NCBI RefSeq assembly: GCF_005404945.1
Contig: NZ_BJDG01000011.1
Span: 1-64,000 of the forward strand
Length of the DNA: 64,000 nt
DNA from: Lactiplantibacillus pingfangensis
GTDB taxonomy: Bacteria; Bacillota; Bacilli; Lactobacillales; Lactobacillaceae
Direction: 5' to 3'
Shown: positions 17,345-28,886 of the stretch, one piece after another
Numbering within the stretch: the first letter of the stretch is position 1
Layout: each line of letters opens with the position of its first letter
Program-made: the position numbers and the translations under genes
The notes under the pieces: generated by a model
What the model saw: the letters and a program-made list of their open reading frames with translations, nothing else
Told to the model about the DNA's origin: nothing
Database searches by the model: none

Positions 17345-17375
17345 AATAGTGTGACTGACAAGGAGGCAAAATTGC

Positions 17376-18329
17376 GTGGCAGAATTTGAACATACAACGG
17401 TATTACTTCATGAAGCTGTAGCGGAATTGGCAATTAAGCCGGCCGGTACATATGTGGATTGTACCTTGGGTGGCGGCGGACATTCTCGTCGCATCCTAGA
17501 ACAACTCGGGCCAGACGGTCATTTGTTTAGTTTTGACCAAGATCAAACGGCCATTGACTACAACCAAGATAATTTAGCGGCGTATTTAGCAACGGGTCAG
17601 TTGACCTTTATCAAGAGTAACTTTGCAAATTTGAAATCAGAATTGAACGCCCGTGGTATCACGCAAGTGGACGGCATTGTTTATGATTTGGGGGTTTCTT
17701 CACCACAATTTGATAACGCCGAGCGTGGCTTTTCCTATCAACATGATGCGCCCTTGGATATGCGGATGGATCAGACGGCCGCGTTAACGGCTCAGATTGT
17801 GGTCAACACTTGGGATTATTCAGATCTCGTGCGGATCTTTTATCGTTACGGTGAAGAGAAGTTTTCTAAGCAAGTTGCGCGTGCCATTGAGCGTGAACGC
17901 GAACAAGCCCCAATTGAAACGACTGGCCAGTTGGTGGAAATTATCAAGTCGGCGATTCCAGCGCGAGCGCGTCGGACGGGCGGACATCCTGCCAAACGGG
18001 TTTTTCAAGCGATTCGTATTGCGGTCAATAACGAGTTGGGTGTACTGGAAACGTCTTTGGAACAAGCCATTGACCTCATCAATGTTGGCGGTCGGGTCAG
18101 TGTAATTACCTTCCAATCATTAGAGGATCGATTAGTTAAAACGATTTTTAAAGAACATAGTTCCTTACCCGAGCTGCCACCTGGTTTACCAGTGATTCCC
18201 GATGACATGCAACCGGATTATCGGTTAGTCAATCGCAAGCCGATCGTTCCAAGTGACACTGAAATCACTGAAAATCGCCGTGCCCGTAGCGCCAAGTTAC
18301 GTGTCATCGAACGATTAAAACAAAATTAA
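17376..18329 (+). CDS. rsmH: 16S rRNA (cytosine(1402)-N4)-methyltransferase
   Basis: The 317-residue enzyme methylates N4 of C1402 in the decoding centre of 16S rRNA. The SAM-binding motif is [14 protein letters not shown] (about 28-41). The family hallmarks [15 protein letters not shown] and PLDMRMD follow near residues 107-132, and NGGRV-like [15 protein letters not shown] is near 240. The length is standard. The GTG start has a strong AAGGAGG site. It follows mraZ by about 30 bases, the universal mraZ-rsmH-ftsL order. Confidence 0.97.
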   Translation: MAEFEHTTVLLHEAVAELAIKPAGTYVDCTLGGGGHSRRILEQLGPDGHLFSFDQDQTAIDYNQDNLAAYLATGQLTFIKSNFANLKSELNARGITQVDGIVYDLGVSSPQFDNAERGFSYQHDAPLDMRMDQTAALTAQIVVNTWDYSDLVRIFYRYGEEKFSKQVARAIEREREQAPIETTGQLVEIIKSAIPARARRTGGHPAKRVFQAIRIAVNNELGVLETSLEQAIDLINVGGRVSVITFQSLEDRLVKTIFKEHSSLPELPPGLPVIPDDMQPDYRLVNRKPIVPSDTEITENRRARSAKLRVIERLKQN

Positions 18330-18358
18330 GTCCTAAAAAATTTAAGGAGTGAAGAACC

Positions 18359-18739
18359 ATGGCCCAAAATGGATTGGCTCGGGAGTTACCACGTGAGATG
18401 CCCCGTGCCACAAACCCGGTACATAAAACCACTGTTGTTCCAAATCCCGCGATCAAAACACAACGGGTGCCATTCTCAGGTTTTGAGAAAGCCTTGTGCA
18501 TCAGTTTTAGTTTGGTGGTCTTTGCACTTGCAATCGCTTTAGTTTCAGCGAATATCTCAATCGGTAATGCGCAATCGACTTTACAAACCGTGCAAGCAAA
18601 AGTGACGAAGGTTCAAGCAAGTAATACTTCCGCAACGCAACAAATCAGTGAACTTTCAAGCCGCAGCCGTTTAAGCAAAGTCGCTAAAAAGAGTGGCTTA
18701 TCGCTCAACAACGGTAGCATAAGGAATGTTTACAAATGA
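18359..18739 (+). CDS. ftsL: Cell division protein FtsL
   Basis: The 126-residue bitopic protein has a cytoplasmic N-terminal tail of about 45 residues, one membrane helix (about 48-66) and an extracellular coiled-coil stretch (about 70-105). It forms the FtsL-DivIB-DivIC subcomplex that activates septal synthesis. Sequence is weakly conserved, so the call rests on topology, size and position between rsmH and the transpeptidase gene. Its stop overlaps the next start (ATGA). Confidence 0.9.
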   Translation: MAQNGLARELPREMPRATNPVHKTTVVPNPAIKTQRVPFSGFEKALCISFSLVVFALAIALVSANISIGNAQSTLQTVQAKVTKVQASNTSATQQISELSSRSRLSKVAKKSGLSLNNGSIRNVYK

Positions 18740-20877
18740 ATAAGAACAAACAACGAATGACTTCGAAACGGTCACCAAAACAAAATCGACGAATCTTTGG
18801 CCAATGGCTATTTTTTGGAGCGATTGTGATATTTGGTGTTTTGAGCATTCGTTTTTCGTATATCGCAATTGGGAAACATGTGAATGGGGTTAATTTGGCT
18901 GCTGCGACGAAAAAACTTTACACTGTCGATCAAACGGTTACGGCAAAACGTGGGACGATTTACAGTGCAAACGGTGAGCCAATTGCGGAAGACACTAGCA
19001 CATATACCATCTACGCGATCATGTCGAAAAACCAAAAAGACGCGACTGGTCATGATATCTATATCAAAAATGACGAACAGGCCGCCAAAGTGCTCGCTAA
19101 ATATTTACCAATTAGTTATCAGAAAGCCTTAGCGACTTTACAAAAGGGGCGTGGCAAGTTCCAAATTGAATTTGGCACTGCTGGTAAAAATATTGCCTTG
19201 ACAACTAAGAAAAAAATTGACGCGCAAAATGTCACCGGATTGCATTTTATTCAATCTGAAGCGCGGCTTTATCCAAATGGGATGTTTGCGTCACACTTGA
19301 TTGGTCTGACGAGTGCCAAGGATTTAAAAGGCACCGAACGAACGGCGTTAACCGGCTCGATGGGGATGGAATTGGCGTTTAATAAACAGCTTTCGGGGAC
19401 TGATGGCCATCAAACGGTGACGAAGAGTGGCTATCAAGGCACGACTGATCAAAGCCAGAAAGTTAAGAATGGCGACAATATTTATACGACGCTTGATAGC
19501 AAATTGCAGACGTTATTAGAAACCAAAATGTCTGAAGTTGAACAAAAGGTGCATCCTAAAGGCATGACTGCCACCCTAATCAATGCTAAAACTGGGGCAA
19601 TCTTGGCAACGAGTCAACGGCCAACTTTCAATGCCCAGACTAAAACGGGTTTGACGAAGATGTGGCGTAACTTGCTCGTCGAGGATACTTTCGAACCTGG
19701 GTCAACGATGAAAGTCTTCACCATGGGGGCGGCCATTGACAGTGGCAACTATAATGCCAATGTCACGGTGCCTACTGGTGAATACAAGATTGGTGGCAAA
19801 ACGGTCCCTGACTGGAATACCGCTGGTTGGGGGAATATTACGTATGCCAAAGGGTTTGCACTGTCTAGTAACGTTGCCATGGCGCACTTGGAACAAACGA
19901 TGGGCGCCAAGACTTGGTTGAAATACATTAATCGGTTCGGGTTGCGGACGAGTACGAACAGTAAAATTCCCAATGAGCAAACTGGTTCGATTCAGTATAC
20001 TTATCCGATTGAACAGGCCGACACGTCGTTTGGCCAAGGGATTCAAGTTTCCGCAATGCAAATGTTGCGTGGCTTCACGGCTATTGCAAATAATGGTAAG
20101 ATGTTACAGCCGTACTATGTTTCAAAAATCACGAATCCGAACACGAAAAAGACCGTCTACACGAGTAAGACGAAGGTCGTTGGTCAGCCGGTGACGGCGA
20201 AAACGGCTGCGGCAGTGTTGAAACATATGGAAGATGTCGTTTACAAGTCATATGGGACTGGGGCAGCCTTTAAGATTGATGGTTATCGGATTGCAGCGAA
20301 GACCGGGACGGCCCAAGTCAGCAATGGCTCAACTTATGAAGTCGGCGATAATACGTATCTTTACTCGGTTGTCGGCATGGCACCGGCAAAAAATCCAAAA
20401 TATATTATGTATATTACGATGAAGCAACCGACCTTAAACGGGACGTCAGCTTCCGACGATATGGCGGATATTTTTAAACCGGTGATGCAACGGGCACTGG
20501 ATGAGCAAAAAGCCAGTGAAACCAAAACGACCACGATTAAGATGACTGATTTAACGGGTCAAGCCACCACCGCGGCGACCACTGCCGCAAAAAAGATTGG
20601 TGTCACACCGGTTGTGGTTGGTAAAGGGTCTCGGATCGTGAAACAATCCGTGTCATCTGGGACCATTTTGACGAGCAAACAGCGCGTGACTTTGGTGACA
20701 AATGGCCAAATGACCATGCCAAATGTTGTCGGTTGGTCGGCGAGCGATGTCGCGGACTTCGCCGACTTAACTGGACTGAAATTAACGACCAGTGGTACCG
20801 GCTACGTGGCTGCACAAAGTATCTCAGCTGGTAACCCGATTGAAGCAAAGGAAGCGTTGACGGTAAGTCTGAAATAA
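18736..20877 (+). CDS. pbpB: Septal penicillin-binding protein (class B, PASTA domains)
   Basis: The 713-residue transpeptidase cross-links septal peptidoglycan outside the membrane. Order: cytoplasmic basic tail, one membrane helix (about 24-46), a dimerisation domain, then the transpeptidase domain. The active-site triad is GSTMK (Ser near 322), SSN (near 377) and KTGT (near 522). Two C-terminal PASTA repeats span about 600-713. The Firmicute counterparts are PBP2B/PBP2X. The first codons overlap ftsL (ATGA). Confidence 0.95.
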   Translation: MNKNKQRMTSKRSPKQNRRIFGQWLFFGAIVIFGVLSIRFSYIAIGKHVNGVNLAAATKKLYTVDQTVTAKRGTIYSANGEPIAEDTSTYTIYAIMSKNQKDATGHDIYIKNDEQAAKVLAKYLPISYQKALATLQKGRGKFQIEFGTAGKNIALTTKKKIDAQNVTGLHFIQSEARLYPNGMFASHLIGLTSAKDLKGTERTALTGSMGMELAFNKQLSGTDGHQTVTKSGYQGTTDQSQKVKNGDNIYTTLDSKLQTLLETKMSEVEQKVHPKGMTATLINAKTGAILATSQRPTFNAQTKTGLTKMWRNLLVEDTFEPGSTMKVFTMGAAIDSGNYNANVTVPTGEYKIGGKTVPDWNTAGWGNITYAKGFALSSNVAMAHLEQTMGAKTWLKYINRFGLRTSTNSKIPNEQTGSIQYTYPIEQADTSFGQGIQVSAMQMLRGFTAIANNGKMLQPYYVSKITNPNTKKTVYTSKTKVVGQPVTAKTAAAVLKHMEDVVYKSYGTGAAFKIDGYRIAAKTGTAQVSNGSTYEVGDNTYLYSVVGMAPAKNPKYIMYITMKQPTLNGTSASDDMADIFKPVMQRALDEQKASETKTTTIKMTDLTGQATTAATTAAKKIGVTPVVVGKGSRIVKQSVSSGTILTSKQRVTLVTNGQMTMPNVVGWSASDVADFADLTGLKLTTSGTGYVAAQSISAGNPIEAKEALTVSLK

Positions 20878-20907
20878 GTAATTAAGAAGTAGAATGGAGA
20901 ATTTGTT

Positions 20908-21873
20908 GTGAGTTTAATTGAATGGGTAGCAACGTTATTTAGTGGATTTATCATTGTTTTTGCCTTGATGCCGTCCTTGATTCGGTATTTCCGAGCACGT
21001 AAAGAGGGGCAAATGATTCGAGAGGTCGGTCCCAAGTGGCACGAAAAGAAATCTGGTACACCGACGATGGGCGGGTTACTGTTCATCATTGCGATCTTGA
21101 TCACGACGATCTGGGTTGGCTTCTGGCAAGGCCAATTACGGCCAACCACTTGGATTTTGATGTTTATCCTCGTCTTGTATGGTGCACTTGGCTTTTGGGA
21201 TGACAGTATCAAACTTTGGCGGAAACAAAACGAAGGCTTGAAAGCTTGGCAGAAAATGTTGGGCCAGATTGTCGGTGCAGTGGTGTTCACCTTAGTTTAT
21301 CAACACGAACATTTACCAATGGGCTTACACTTACCCGGAATGGGTGACTGGTCAATGGGACTTTGGTACATCTTGTTTGTGATCATCTGGTTAGTTGGCT
21401 TCTCAAATGCCGTTAATTTGACGGATGGGTTAGATGGCTTAGTGGCAGGTCAAGCAACGATCGCATTTGGCGCTTATGCCATTATTGCCATTCACCAACA
21501 TCAATTTGATGTGGCACTGTTTTGTGTGGCAGTCGTCGGATCATTACTCGGCTTCTTTATTTTCAACCACAAACCAGCTAAGATTTTCATGGGTGATATG
21601 GGGTCTTTAGCTTTAGGTGGTGCCTTAGCGGCGGTTTCAATTTTAGTCCATCATGAATTGTCCTTGTTGATCATTGGGATTATCTTTGTCATCGAAACGG
21701 CTTCAGTCATTTTACAAGTAGGGTCATTTAAATTGACTGGTAAGCGGATTTTCTTAATGAGTCCAATTCATCATCACTTTGAAATGAAGGGCTGGAGTGA
21801 ATGGAAAATTGACATCGTGTTCTGGTCAGTTGGTTTAGTGGCAGCTGCCATTAGTGTAGCCACGATTATCTAA
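20908..21873 (+). CDS. mraY: Phospho-N-acetylmuramoyl-pentapeptide-transferase
   Basis: The 321-residue integral membrane enzyme joins UDP-MurNAc-pentapeptide to undecaprenyl phosphate, making lipid I. Ten membrane helices are expected. Conserved sites are GTPTMGG near residue 50, [10 protein letters not shown] near 97, the [12 protein letters not shown] motif near 173, DMGSLALGG near 230 and the HHHFEMKG segment near 290. The GTG start lies about 10 bases after GGAG. It follows the PBP gene by 30 bases. Confidence 0.97.
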   Translation: MSLIEWVATLFSGFIIVFALMPSLIRYFRARKEGQMIREVGPKWHEKKSGTPTMGGLLFIIAILITTIWVGFWQGQLRPTTWILMFILVLYGALGFWDDSIKLWRKQNEGLKAWQKMLGQIVGAVVFTLVYQHEHLPMGLHLPGMGDWSMGLWYILFVIIWLVGFSNAVNLTDGLDGLVAGQATIAFGAYAIIAIHQHQFDVALFCVAVVGSLLGFFIFNHKPAKIFMGDMGSLALGGALAAVSILVHHELSLLIIGIIFVIETASVILQVGSFKLTGKRIFLMSPIHHHFEMKGWSEWKIDIVFWSVGLVAAAISVATII

Positions 21874-21952
21874 CAACTGAGAAACGGTTTTAATTGGATT
21901 AAAAATAACAACTAGTTACAAGTTAATAAACAAATTTAGGGAGTCTTGGATG

Positions 21953-23332
21953 ATGAAGTCGGTTGAACAGTATCGTAATCAAAAGGTATTGGTATTAGGA
22001 TTAGCCAAAAGTGGGATGAATGCTGCCAGATTGTTGCATAAACTGGGCGCATTTGTGACCGTGAATGATAAAAAGGATTTTGACGATAACCCAGATGCAC
22101 AAGAGTTATTAAGTGATGGCATCAAAGTCATTACGGGTGGTCATCCACTATCATTATTAGATGAAGATTTCAAAGTGGTGGTCAAGAATCCAGGCATTCC
22201 TTATACGAATCCGATTGTCGCGGGAGCGCTTAAAAAGCACATTCCAGTGATTACGGAAGTTGAATTGGCCTCACAAATTTTAACCGGTGAGTTGATTGGC
22301 GTGACCGGGACAAACGGTAAAACGACGACAACCACGTTGATTACGTTGATGTTGAATCAACGTCAAAATGCTGGGAAAGCCTACGTTGCCGGTAATATCG
22401 GTGTGCCAGCTTCGGCGGTCGCGCAAAAGGCAAAACCTGAAGATACCATGGTCACCGAATTATCAAGCTTCATGTTATGTGGGATTCAGACCTTACACCC
22501 ACACATTGCGGTTTTGACGAATATTTACTCCACCCATTTGGACTACCATGGCTCTCGTGAAAATTATGTCAAAGCTAAAATGCGGATTACGATGAATCAA
22601 ACGGCCGACGATTATTTTGTCGTCAACTGGGACAGTGCCGAATGGCGTGGGTTAAGTCAGCAATCAAAGGCGACCATCGTTCCATTTTCACGTCAAGGCA
22701 ACTCTGAAGCTGGCGCGTACGAAAAAGATGGTCAATTGTATTTTAAAGATGAACTAATCATGGCAGCCAAGGACATTAAAATTCCTGGTGATCATAACGT
22801 TGAAAATGCGTTAGCAGCCATTGCTGTGGCTAAAATTCAACAAGTGCCGACTGCTGGCATCCGCCAAGTGCTCAAGACTTTTTCAGGGGTACGGCATCGG
22901 ACACAGTATGTCGAAACTTATGAAGGCCGAGTCTTTTATAACGATTCCAAGGCAACCAATATTGTTGCGACCGAAATGGCCTTAAAAGGGTTCAGTCAAC
23001 CGGTAGTGTTATTAGCCGGTGGCTTAGATCGTGGGAACACCTTTGAAAAATTAGCACCCGCGTTGAAAGATCACGTGAAGGCTATGATTGTCTTTGGCGA
23101 AACGGCTCAAAAAGTCGCGGATGCCGGGAAACTTGCCGGTGTCACTGAGATTGAATTTAGTAAGAATTGTGAAACCGCGGTTCCAGCAGCTTGGAAGTTG
23201 AGTGCCCCTGGTGATGTCATCATGCTCTCACCAGCTTGTGCAAGCTGGGATCAGTATCCAAACTTTGAGATCCGTGGCGATCGTTACATTAAAGCAATTG
23301 AAAAGGTCACTGGAAAGGCGGAAGAAAACTAA
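21953..23332 (+). CDS. murD: UDP-N-acetylmuramoylalanine-D-glutamate ligase
   Basis: The 459-residue cytoplasmic ligase adds D-glutamate to UDP-MurNAc-L-Ala using ATP. The P-loop [14 protein letters not shown] is at about 112-125, and the C-terminal ligase domain carries [17 protein letters not shown] near 320. Two consecutive ATGs (21950 and 21953) are possible; the second has better spacing to AGGGAG. The gene ends one base into the start of murG (TAATG). Confidence 0.96.
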   Translation: MKSVEQYRNQKVLVLGLAKSGMNAARLLHKLGAFVTVNDKKDFDDNPDAQELLSDGIKVITGGHPLSLLDEDFKVVVKNPGIPYTNPIVAGALKKHIPVITEVELASQILTGELIGVTGTNGKTTTTTLITLMLNQRQNAGKAYVAGNIGVPASAVAQKAKPEDTMVTELSSFMLCGIQTLHPHIAVLTNIYSTHLDYHGSRENYVKAKMRITMNQTADDYFVVNWDSAEWRGLSQQSKATIVPFSRQGNSEAGAYEKDGQLYFKDELIMAAKDIKIPGDHNVENALAAIAVAKIQQVPTAGIRQVLKTFSGVRHRTQYVETYEGRVFYNDSKATNIVATEMALKGFSQPVVLLAGGLDRGNTFEKLAPALKDHVKAMIVFGETAQKVADAGKLAGVTEIEFSKNCETAVPAAWKLSAPGDVIMLSPACASWDQYPNFEIRGDRYIKAIEKVTGKAEEN

Positions 23333-24429
23333 TGCGACTAATGATTTCTGGCGGTGGGACTGGTGGTCACATCTATCCAGCACTCGCCTTGATTGAAGCG
23401 TTGAAGGCGAAAGACCCGCAGGCCGAAGTTTTGTACGTTGGGACGCACCGGGGTCTCGAAAGTCGGATTGTGCCGGAACGCGGCATTGAATTTAAAACGA
23501 TTAAGATCCAAGGGTTCAAACGGTCCTTATCCTTGCAAAACTTTAAAACGGTCTGGCTATTTTTGAAGAGTGTCGGCACGGCGCGTAAGTATATTAAAGC
23601 GTTCAAACCAGATGTCGTCGTGGGGACTGGTGGTTATGTCAGCGGCGCCGTCGTCTTCGCAGCGAGTCAGATGCATATTCCAACGGTGATTCACGAACAG
23701 AATTCCGTGGTTGGTGTCACCAATAAATTCTTGAGTCACTTTGTAGATAAGATTGGGATTTCATTCGAGAGTGCTCGTTCACAATTTCCTGAGAAAAAGG
23801 TTGTGATGACGGGCAATCCACGGGCACAGCAAGTGGTCAATATTGAAAAAACGGCCGCACTTCAAGCCTTAGGGTTACAAGATGACCGACCAACAGTGTT
23901 GATATTTGGTGGGAGCCGTGGCGCGGCGAAAATCAATCAAGCCACGGTTGAGGCGATTCCTGAATTAAATCAGCGTGACTACCAGACGTTATTCGTGACT
24001 GGTCAAGTGCACTATGACAAAATTAAAGATGGTCTAGGAAAGACAGCGTTAGCACCAAATGTTAAAATCAAACCGTATATCAAAAATATGCCAGCAATTC
24101 TGCCAGAGATTGCAGCGATTTTAGGCCGAGCTGGTGCGACGAGTATTGCCGAAATTACCGCCTTGGGAATTCCATCAATTCTCGTGCCAAGTCCGTATGT
24201 CACTAATGACCATCAAACAAAGAACGCCCAGAGTTTAGTCGCTGCAGGGGCGGCCGAACTAATTAAAGAAGCGGATTTGGACGGCAAGAGCTTAGTCAAG
24301 GCCGTTGACAGCTTGATGTTGGATACGGCTGGCCGTGAAAAGATGGCGGCCAATGCTAAAAAGCTTGGGATGCCCGATGCGGCCGATCAGTTGCTGAAAG
24401 TTTTGGAAACGGCGATTGACGCACATTAG
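23332..24429 (+). CDS. murG: Undecaprenyldiphospho-muramoylpentapeptide beta-N-acetylglucosaminyltransferase
   Basis: The 365-residue peripheral membrane enzyme adds GlcNAc to lipid I, giving lipid II. The glycine-rich loop [15 protein letters not shown] opens the protein, a second loop [12 protein letters not shown] is near 191, and the donor-binding [20 protein letters not shown] segment is near 264. It overlaps murD by one base. Confidence 0.97.
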   Translation: MRLMISGGGTGGHIYPALALIEALKAKDPQAEVLYVGTHRGLESRIVPERGIEFKTIKIQGFKRSLSLQNFKTVWLFLKSVGTARKYIKAFKPDVVVGTGGYVSGAVVFAASQMHIPTVIHEQNSVVGVTNKFLSHFVDKIGISFESARSQFPEKKVVMTGNPRAQQVVNIEKTAALQALGLQDDRPTVLIFGGSRGAAKINQATVEAIPELNQRDYQTLFVTGQVHYDKIKDGLGKTALAPNVKIKPYIKNMPAILPEIAAILGRAGATSIAEITALGIPSILVPSPYVTNDHQTKNAQSLVAAGAAELIKEADLDGKSLVKAVDSLMLDTAGREKMAANAKKLGMPDAADQLLKVLETAIDAH

Positions 24430-24457
24430 ACCGTTTTTAAATTGAAAGGGTGGTTGT

Positions 24458-25333
24458 ATGGCCATATTTAAACAGCGGCCGAAAAAGAAAGCTAAGCCTG
24501 ACCAACTGACCCCCTGGGAAAAATTTCAACAGCAGGCTGATGAGAATCAAAGAGCTGAACAGAAACGCCATTTTAAGTGGTCTGGCAAACGGATTCGAAT
24601 TGGTGATAAGTTGCCGAAACTGAAGACACAGCGACGGAGACTAGCAACCAGACGGGCTGGATTATTAATCGGCCTGTTTTTGTTGGGAATTGTGGGGGCA
24701 AGTTACTTTATCTCGCCTTTGAGTCACATTGCACAAGTCAAAGTAACCGGAACTGAAAAGCTCACGGCGGCGCAAGTCCAATCGGCAACCCAGATTAAAA
24801 CTGGTAAGTCGGTTTGGGCCGTCATCGGTCAAGACAAGACAACTAGTCGGCTGGCACGTCAAGCTAATCCACAAGTTGGTCAAGTTAAGACAACTTTAAG
24901 CAATTGGAACCATGTCACCCTGAAGGTCAGCGAAATTCGGCTGGCTGGTTATCTGGTGACGGGTGGCAATTATCAGCGGGTACTAGAAAATGGCTTGATT
25001 ATGAAACAGTCGGCGTCACAGCCCGGCGGTGGTTATCCCATTTATGCGAGCTTCAAGAGTGGGCAACGGCTACAGACGATGATTGCGCAATATGCAAAAT
25101 TACCGGCCGCGGTGAAACACAATATTTCTGAAATCAAGTTTGACCCGAATAAGGCTAACCCAGAACGCGTGCATCTCTATATGAACGATGGCAACGAAGT
25201 GTACGCAACGATTTCAACGTTTGCTAGCAAGATGCAGTATTACACTGGTATCGCTGCCAAGATGAAAACGAACGGAATTATTAACTTGGAAGTCGGTGCT
25301 TATTCATATTCCTTTAAAAAGTCTTCGAAATGA
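24458..25333 (+). CDS. divIB: Cell division protein DivIB (FtsQ)
   Basis: The 291-residue bitopic protein has a long basic cytoplasmic tail (about 1-68), a membrane helix (about 69-88), then an extracellular POTRA domain starting at [20 protein letters not shown], followed by the FtsQ/DivIB beta domain. It links the FtsL/DivIC pair to the septal synthase. Position after murG is typical of Firmicutes. The ATG has GAAAGGG upstream. Confidence 0.92.
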   Translation: MAIFKQRPKKKAKPDQLTPWEKFQQQADENQRAEQKRHFKWSGKRIRIGDKLPKLKTQRRRLATRRAGLLIGLFLLGIVGASYFISPLSHIAQVKVTGTEKLTAAQVQSATQIKTGKSVWAVIGQDKTTSRLARQANPQVGQVKTTLSNWNHVTLKVSEIRLAGYLVTGGNYQRVLENGLIMKQSASQPGGGYPIYASFKSGQRLQTMIAQYAKLPAAVKHNISEIKFDPNKANPERVHLYMNDGNEVYATISTFASKMQYYTGIAAKMKTNGIINLEVGAYSYSFKKSSK

Positions 25334-25458
25334 TTTAAAAAGCAAGCGAGAGCCTTTTTAAAAGCACTTCGGATATGGTAAACTAAGGGATAACTGGAAC
25401 TATCACAAGAATTTTGAATATTTATGTATTTATGTCATTACTAGGAGGTTCCTCTATT

Positions 25459-26811
25459 ATGGATAATTCAGGAATTTATGTCGGACTTGATATAGGGACC
25501 ACCTCAATAAAAGTCATTGTTGCTGAACGTGTAAAGGGACAAATGAACGTTATTGGTGTGGGAAGCGAACGTTCTAATGGTCTGAGTCGTGGCGTGATTG
25601 TCGATATTGACAAGGCTGCCACCGCGATTCAATCAGCGGTACGCCAAGCAGAAGAAAAAGCAAGTATCGAAATAAAAAAGGTTATTGCGGGAGTGCCCGC
25701 TAACCTTGTAAAAATTGAGCGTTGCCGTGGCATGATTGCGGTCGCTGATGAGTCAAAAGAAATTAATAATGAAGACGTCCAAAAGGTTGCTGCTGCCGCA
25801 CTAGTGCAAAGCATGCCACCTGAACGGGAAATACTCGATGTGATTCCCGATGAATTTGTCGTCGACGGTTTTGATGGGATCAAGGATCCTCGTGGCATGG
25901 TTGGCGTGCGGCTTGAAATGCACGGTACCTTGTTTACCGGACCTAAAACCATTATTCATAATACCCGTAAAGCCATTGAGAAAGCGGGCTTACAAATTGA
26001 ACAGATCGTGATTGCCCCACTCGCATTAAGCTCATTAGTGTTGAATGATGGCGAACAAGATTTTGGTTCAATCATTGTTGACATGGGTGGCGGTCAAACC
26101 ACAGCTGGAGTCATTCATGATCATCAATTGAAGTATACTTATGTTGACCAAGAGGGCGGCCAATACATCACGAAAGATATTTCCGTGGTGTTGAACACCT
26201 CGATTGAAAATGCTGAAAAATTAAAGCGTGATTACGGTTACGCCGATGCACAACAAGCTTCCGATGATGAAGTCTTTCCAGTTGATGTGGTTGGTCAAAG
26301 CAGTCCCACCCAAATTAGCAGTCAGTACTTGGCAGAAATCATCGAAGCACGATTAGATCAAATTTTTGATAAAATCAAGCAGCATCTGGATGAAATCCGG
26401 GCGCTTGAATTGCCTGGTGGGATTGTTTTAACTGGTGGTGTCGCGGCCTTGCCCGGAATCACTGATTTAGCCAGTGCAGTTTTTGGGACGAACGTGCGGG
26501 TCTTCACACCGAGTCAAATGGGCTTAAGGCATCCGTCATTTGATGAAGCATTAGCGGTTATCAAATATCAAGCGGCCTTAAGTGAAGTTGCCTTGCTGGT
26601 GAAGAGTGCCTTGACTGGTGATACTAGAGCGAGTGTGGCAGTCGAATTTTCAGAGAGTGCCCAAGCTAGTCAGGCATTGCCTGATCAGGCAACCCAATCA
26701 CCAAAACCAGCTCAAAAGACCAGTAAATCAAAACCTGCCAAACAGCAGGATCCAGATCGCGAAAGTGGTTTTGACCGAATGAAGGGCTTCTTCAATCACT
26801 TTTTTGATTAA
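25459..26811 (+). CDS. ftsA: Cell division protein FtsA
   Basis: The 450-residue actin-like ATPase tethers FtsZ to the membrane. Phosphate-1 motif GLDIGTTSIKV is at residues 8-18, the phosphate-2 region DMGGGQTTAGVIH near 203, and the adenosine motif VLTGGVAALPGI near 330. A Gln/Ser/Pro/Lys-rich linker (about 400-435) precedes the amphipathic membrane-targeting helix FDRMKGFFNHFFD at the end. The ATG at 25459 follows AGGAGG; an upstream TTG at 25414 has no ribosome site. Weak promoter-like sequence (TGG followed by TAAACT, about 25375) lies in the gap after divIB. Confidence 0.96.
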   Translation: MDNSGIYVGLDIGTTSIKVIVAERVKGQMNVIGVGSERSNGLSRGVIVDIDKAATAIQSAVRQAEEKASIEIKKVIAGVPANLVKIERCRGMIAVADESKEINNEDVQKVAAAALVQSMPPEREILDVIPDEFVVDGFDGIKDPRGMVGVRLEMHGTLFTGPKTIIHNTRKAIEKAGLQIEQIVIAPLALSSLVLNDGEQDFGSIIVDMGGGQTTAGVIHDHQLKYTYVDQEGGQYITKDISVVLNTSIENAEKLKRDYGYADAQQASDDEVFPVDVVGQSSPTQISSQYLAEIIEARLDQIFDKIKQHLDEIRALELPGGIVLTGGVAALPGITDLASAVFGTNVRVFTPSQMGLRHPSFDEALAVIKYQAALSEVALLVKSALTGDTRASVAVEFSESAQASQALPDQATQSPKPAQKTSKSKPAKQQDPDRESGFDRMKGFFNHFFD

Positions 26812-26839
26812 TTAGGATAGGAATGACGGAGGAAAAATT

Positions 26840-28123
26840 ATGGAATTTTCTTTAGATGCAACCCAGAACTCAGGGGCTAATATTAAAGTCATCGGTGTTG
26901 GTGGCGGTGGTGGCAACGCGGTTAACCGGATGATTGCTGAAGACGTCCAAGGCGTTGAATTTATTGTCGCTAACACGGATGTCCAAGCATTACAAAGCTC
27001 AAATGCGGAAACAAAAATTCAATTAGGACCGAAGTTAACTCGCGGTTTGGGCGCTGGTTCTAATCCAGATGTCGGCTCAAAAGCGGCGCAAGAAAGTGAA
27101 GAAGCGATTACCGAAGCCTTAACTGGCGCCGATATGGTCTTCGTCACTGCCGGCATGGGTGGGGGTACCGGGAACGGTGCTGCACCAGTTGTGGCCAAAA
27201 TTGCGAAAGATTCTGGTGCCTTAACGGTCGGTGTTGTGACGCGACCATTTACATTTGAAGGACCTAAGCGGGCACGTAACGCTGCTGAAGGTATCGCGCA
27301 GATGAAAGACAATGTGGATACATTGATTATCATTGCCAACAACCGTTTGTTAGAAATCGTTGACAAGAAGACGCCAATGATGGAAGCCTTCCAAGAAGCC
27401 GACAATGTGTTACGTCAAGGGGTTCAAGGGATTTCTGACTTGATTACGTCACCAGGTTACGTCAACTTGGACTTCGCTGATGTGAAGACTGTCATGCAAA
27501 ATCAAGGGTCTGCACTGATGGGAATTGGGTCAGCAAGTGGCGAAAACCGTACTGCTGATGCAACGAAGCAAGCGATCTCTTCACCATTGTTGGAAGTTTC
27601 AATCGATGGTGCCGAACAAGTCTTACTCAACATTACCGGTGGTCCCGACATGTCCTTGTACGAAGCCCAAGCAGCTTCAGACATTGTGTCACAAGCAGCG
27701 ACCACTGACGTTAACATTATCTTTGGGACGTCAATTGATGAAAGTTTAGGCGATGAAGTTCGTGTGACGGTCATTGCAACTGGGATTGACCAGAAACAAA
27801 AAGAGCTTAAGAGTGGGACTGGCTTGTCACGGACAGAACAGTCAAAGCAGCGCGGTGGTGATGGCTTGTTTAACACGCCAGCTGATCAAAAACCAGCGGA
27901 TCACCCTGTCAACATGACGACTCAAACGAACAATGATCCATTTAGCAATTGGGATATTCGACGGGAAGCCAATTCTTCACGTCCTGCAGCTAATTCTGAG
28001 GATAAGAAGATTGAGAAAACTGACTTTGACGTGTTTAACGACAACAGTCAAACCGAAGAAACCCCAGATAGTACTGGTGACTCATTAGATACGCCGCCAT
28101 TTTTCAAACGGCGCCGTAAATAG
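26840..28123 (+). CDS. ftsZ: Cell division protein FtsZ
   Basis: The 427-residue tubulin-like GTPase forms the Z-ring. The tubulin signature [12 protein letters not shown] lies near residue 105-116, and the first glycine loop [12 protein letters not shown] near 20-31. A long, Asn/Asp/Gln-rich disordered linker (about 320-415) leads to the conserved C-terminal peptide [10 protein letters not shown], which binds FtsA and SepF. GGAGG precedes the ATG at correct spacing. Confidence 0.98.
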   Translation: MEFSLDATQNSGANIKVIGVGGGGGNAVNRMIAEDVQGVEFIVANTDVQALQSSNAETKIQLGPKLTRGLGAGSNPDVGSKAAQESEEAITEALTGADMVFVTAGMGGGTGNGAAPVVAKIAKDSGALTVGVVTRPFTFEGPKRARNAAEGIAQMKDNVDTLIIIANNRLLEIVDKKTPMMEAFQEADNVLRQGVQGISDLITSPGYVNLDFADVKTVMQNQGSALMGIGSASGENRTADATKQAISSPLLEVSIDGAEQVLLNITGGPDMSLYEAQAASDIVSQAATTDVNIIFGTSIDESLGDEVRVTVIATGIDQKQKELKSGTGLSRTEQSKQRGGDGLFNTPADQKPADHPVNMTTQTNNDPFSNWDIRREANSSRPAANSEDKKIEKTDFDVFNDNSQTEETPDSTGDSLDTPPFFKRRRK

Positions 28124-28148
28124 TTTCGTTGAAGGGAAGCGATGACGA

Positions 28149-28583
28149 ATGGCCGGACGTTTTAGTTTAAGTAATTTCTTTGGCGTAGGTGATGAGGAAG
28201 AAGCGTATGATGACCCAACGACTCCCACTCAACCTGACCGGACTGCTCCCACGACGAATACGGCAACTAACGGTGCGACACGCAAAGTGGTGCCGATGCA
28301 AGGTGGTAAATCGGTGAATAGCAAGATTGCCTTGTTTGAACCCCGAATCTATTCGGATGTGAAGGAAATCGCTGCCCAATTGCTCAAAAATCAAGCGGTC
28401 ATTATTAATTTTGACCACGTGGATGATGCAATGGCGCGGCGGATTGTCGATTTCCTGACAGGAACGGTTTATGCCATTAATGGCGAGATTGAACGAATTG
28501 GTGATGAGATTTTTCTTTGTATTCCTGAAAACTATGAAGTTTCCGGGAGCACGACCGCCCAGACCAATCCCAACAGTCTATAA
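28149..28583 (+). CDS. sepF: Cell division protein SepF
   Basis: The 144-residue protein forms rings that bundle FtsZ filaments and bind the membrane with an N-terminal amphipathic helix (RFSLSNFFGV). A polar linker (about 18-55) is followed by the SepF core (about 60-140) with IALFEPRIYSDVKEIA. In Bacillus the ylmE gene comes before it, but here ftsZ is followed directly by sepF. Confidence 0.95.
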   Translation: MAGRFSLSNFFGVGDEEEAYDDPTTPTQPDRTAPTTNTATNGATRKVVPMQGGKSVNSKIALFEPRIYSDVKEIAAQLLKNQAVIINFDHVDDAMARRIVDFLTGTVYAINGEIERIGDEIFLCIPENYEVSGSTTAQTNPNSL

Positions 28584-28593
28584 GTAAGGAGTG

Positions 28594-28860
28594 ATGACAC
28601 TGATATATACGATTATCAATGGTTTGTTCCAACTGTATACGTTGGCGATTATTGTCTTTATTTTAATGTCCTGGTTCCCAGGCGCTTATAATACGGGCCT
28701 TGGTCGATTTTTAGGGCAAATCTGTGATCCATTTTTAGGCTTTTTTCGGCGGTTCATTCCGTCGATTGCCGGGCTAGACTTCTCACCAATTGTGGCACTG
28801 TTAGTGTTACAGTTTGCTGAACGTGGCCTAGTTTACGTCTTATCGATTTTTAGCTTTTAA
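28594..28860 (+). CDS. YggT/YlmG family membrane protein
   Basis: The 88-residue protein has two hydrophobic segments (about 5-25 and 60-85) flanking a loop with SWFPGAYNTGLGRFLGQICDPFL, the mark of the YggT/YlmG family. It is linked to division and membrane function by neighbourhood only. The AAGGAG site is only 2-3 bases before the ATG, unusually close; a GTG at 28591 overlaps the site itself. The start is therefore less sure than the gene. Confidence 0.88.
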   Translation: MTLIYTIINGLFQLYTLAIIVFILMSWFPGAYNTGLGRFLGQICDPFLGFFRRFIPSIAGLDFSPIVALLVLQFAERGLVYVLSIFSF

Positions 28861-28886
28861 TTTTAAAAATAACGAGGAATAGTATC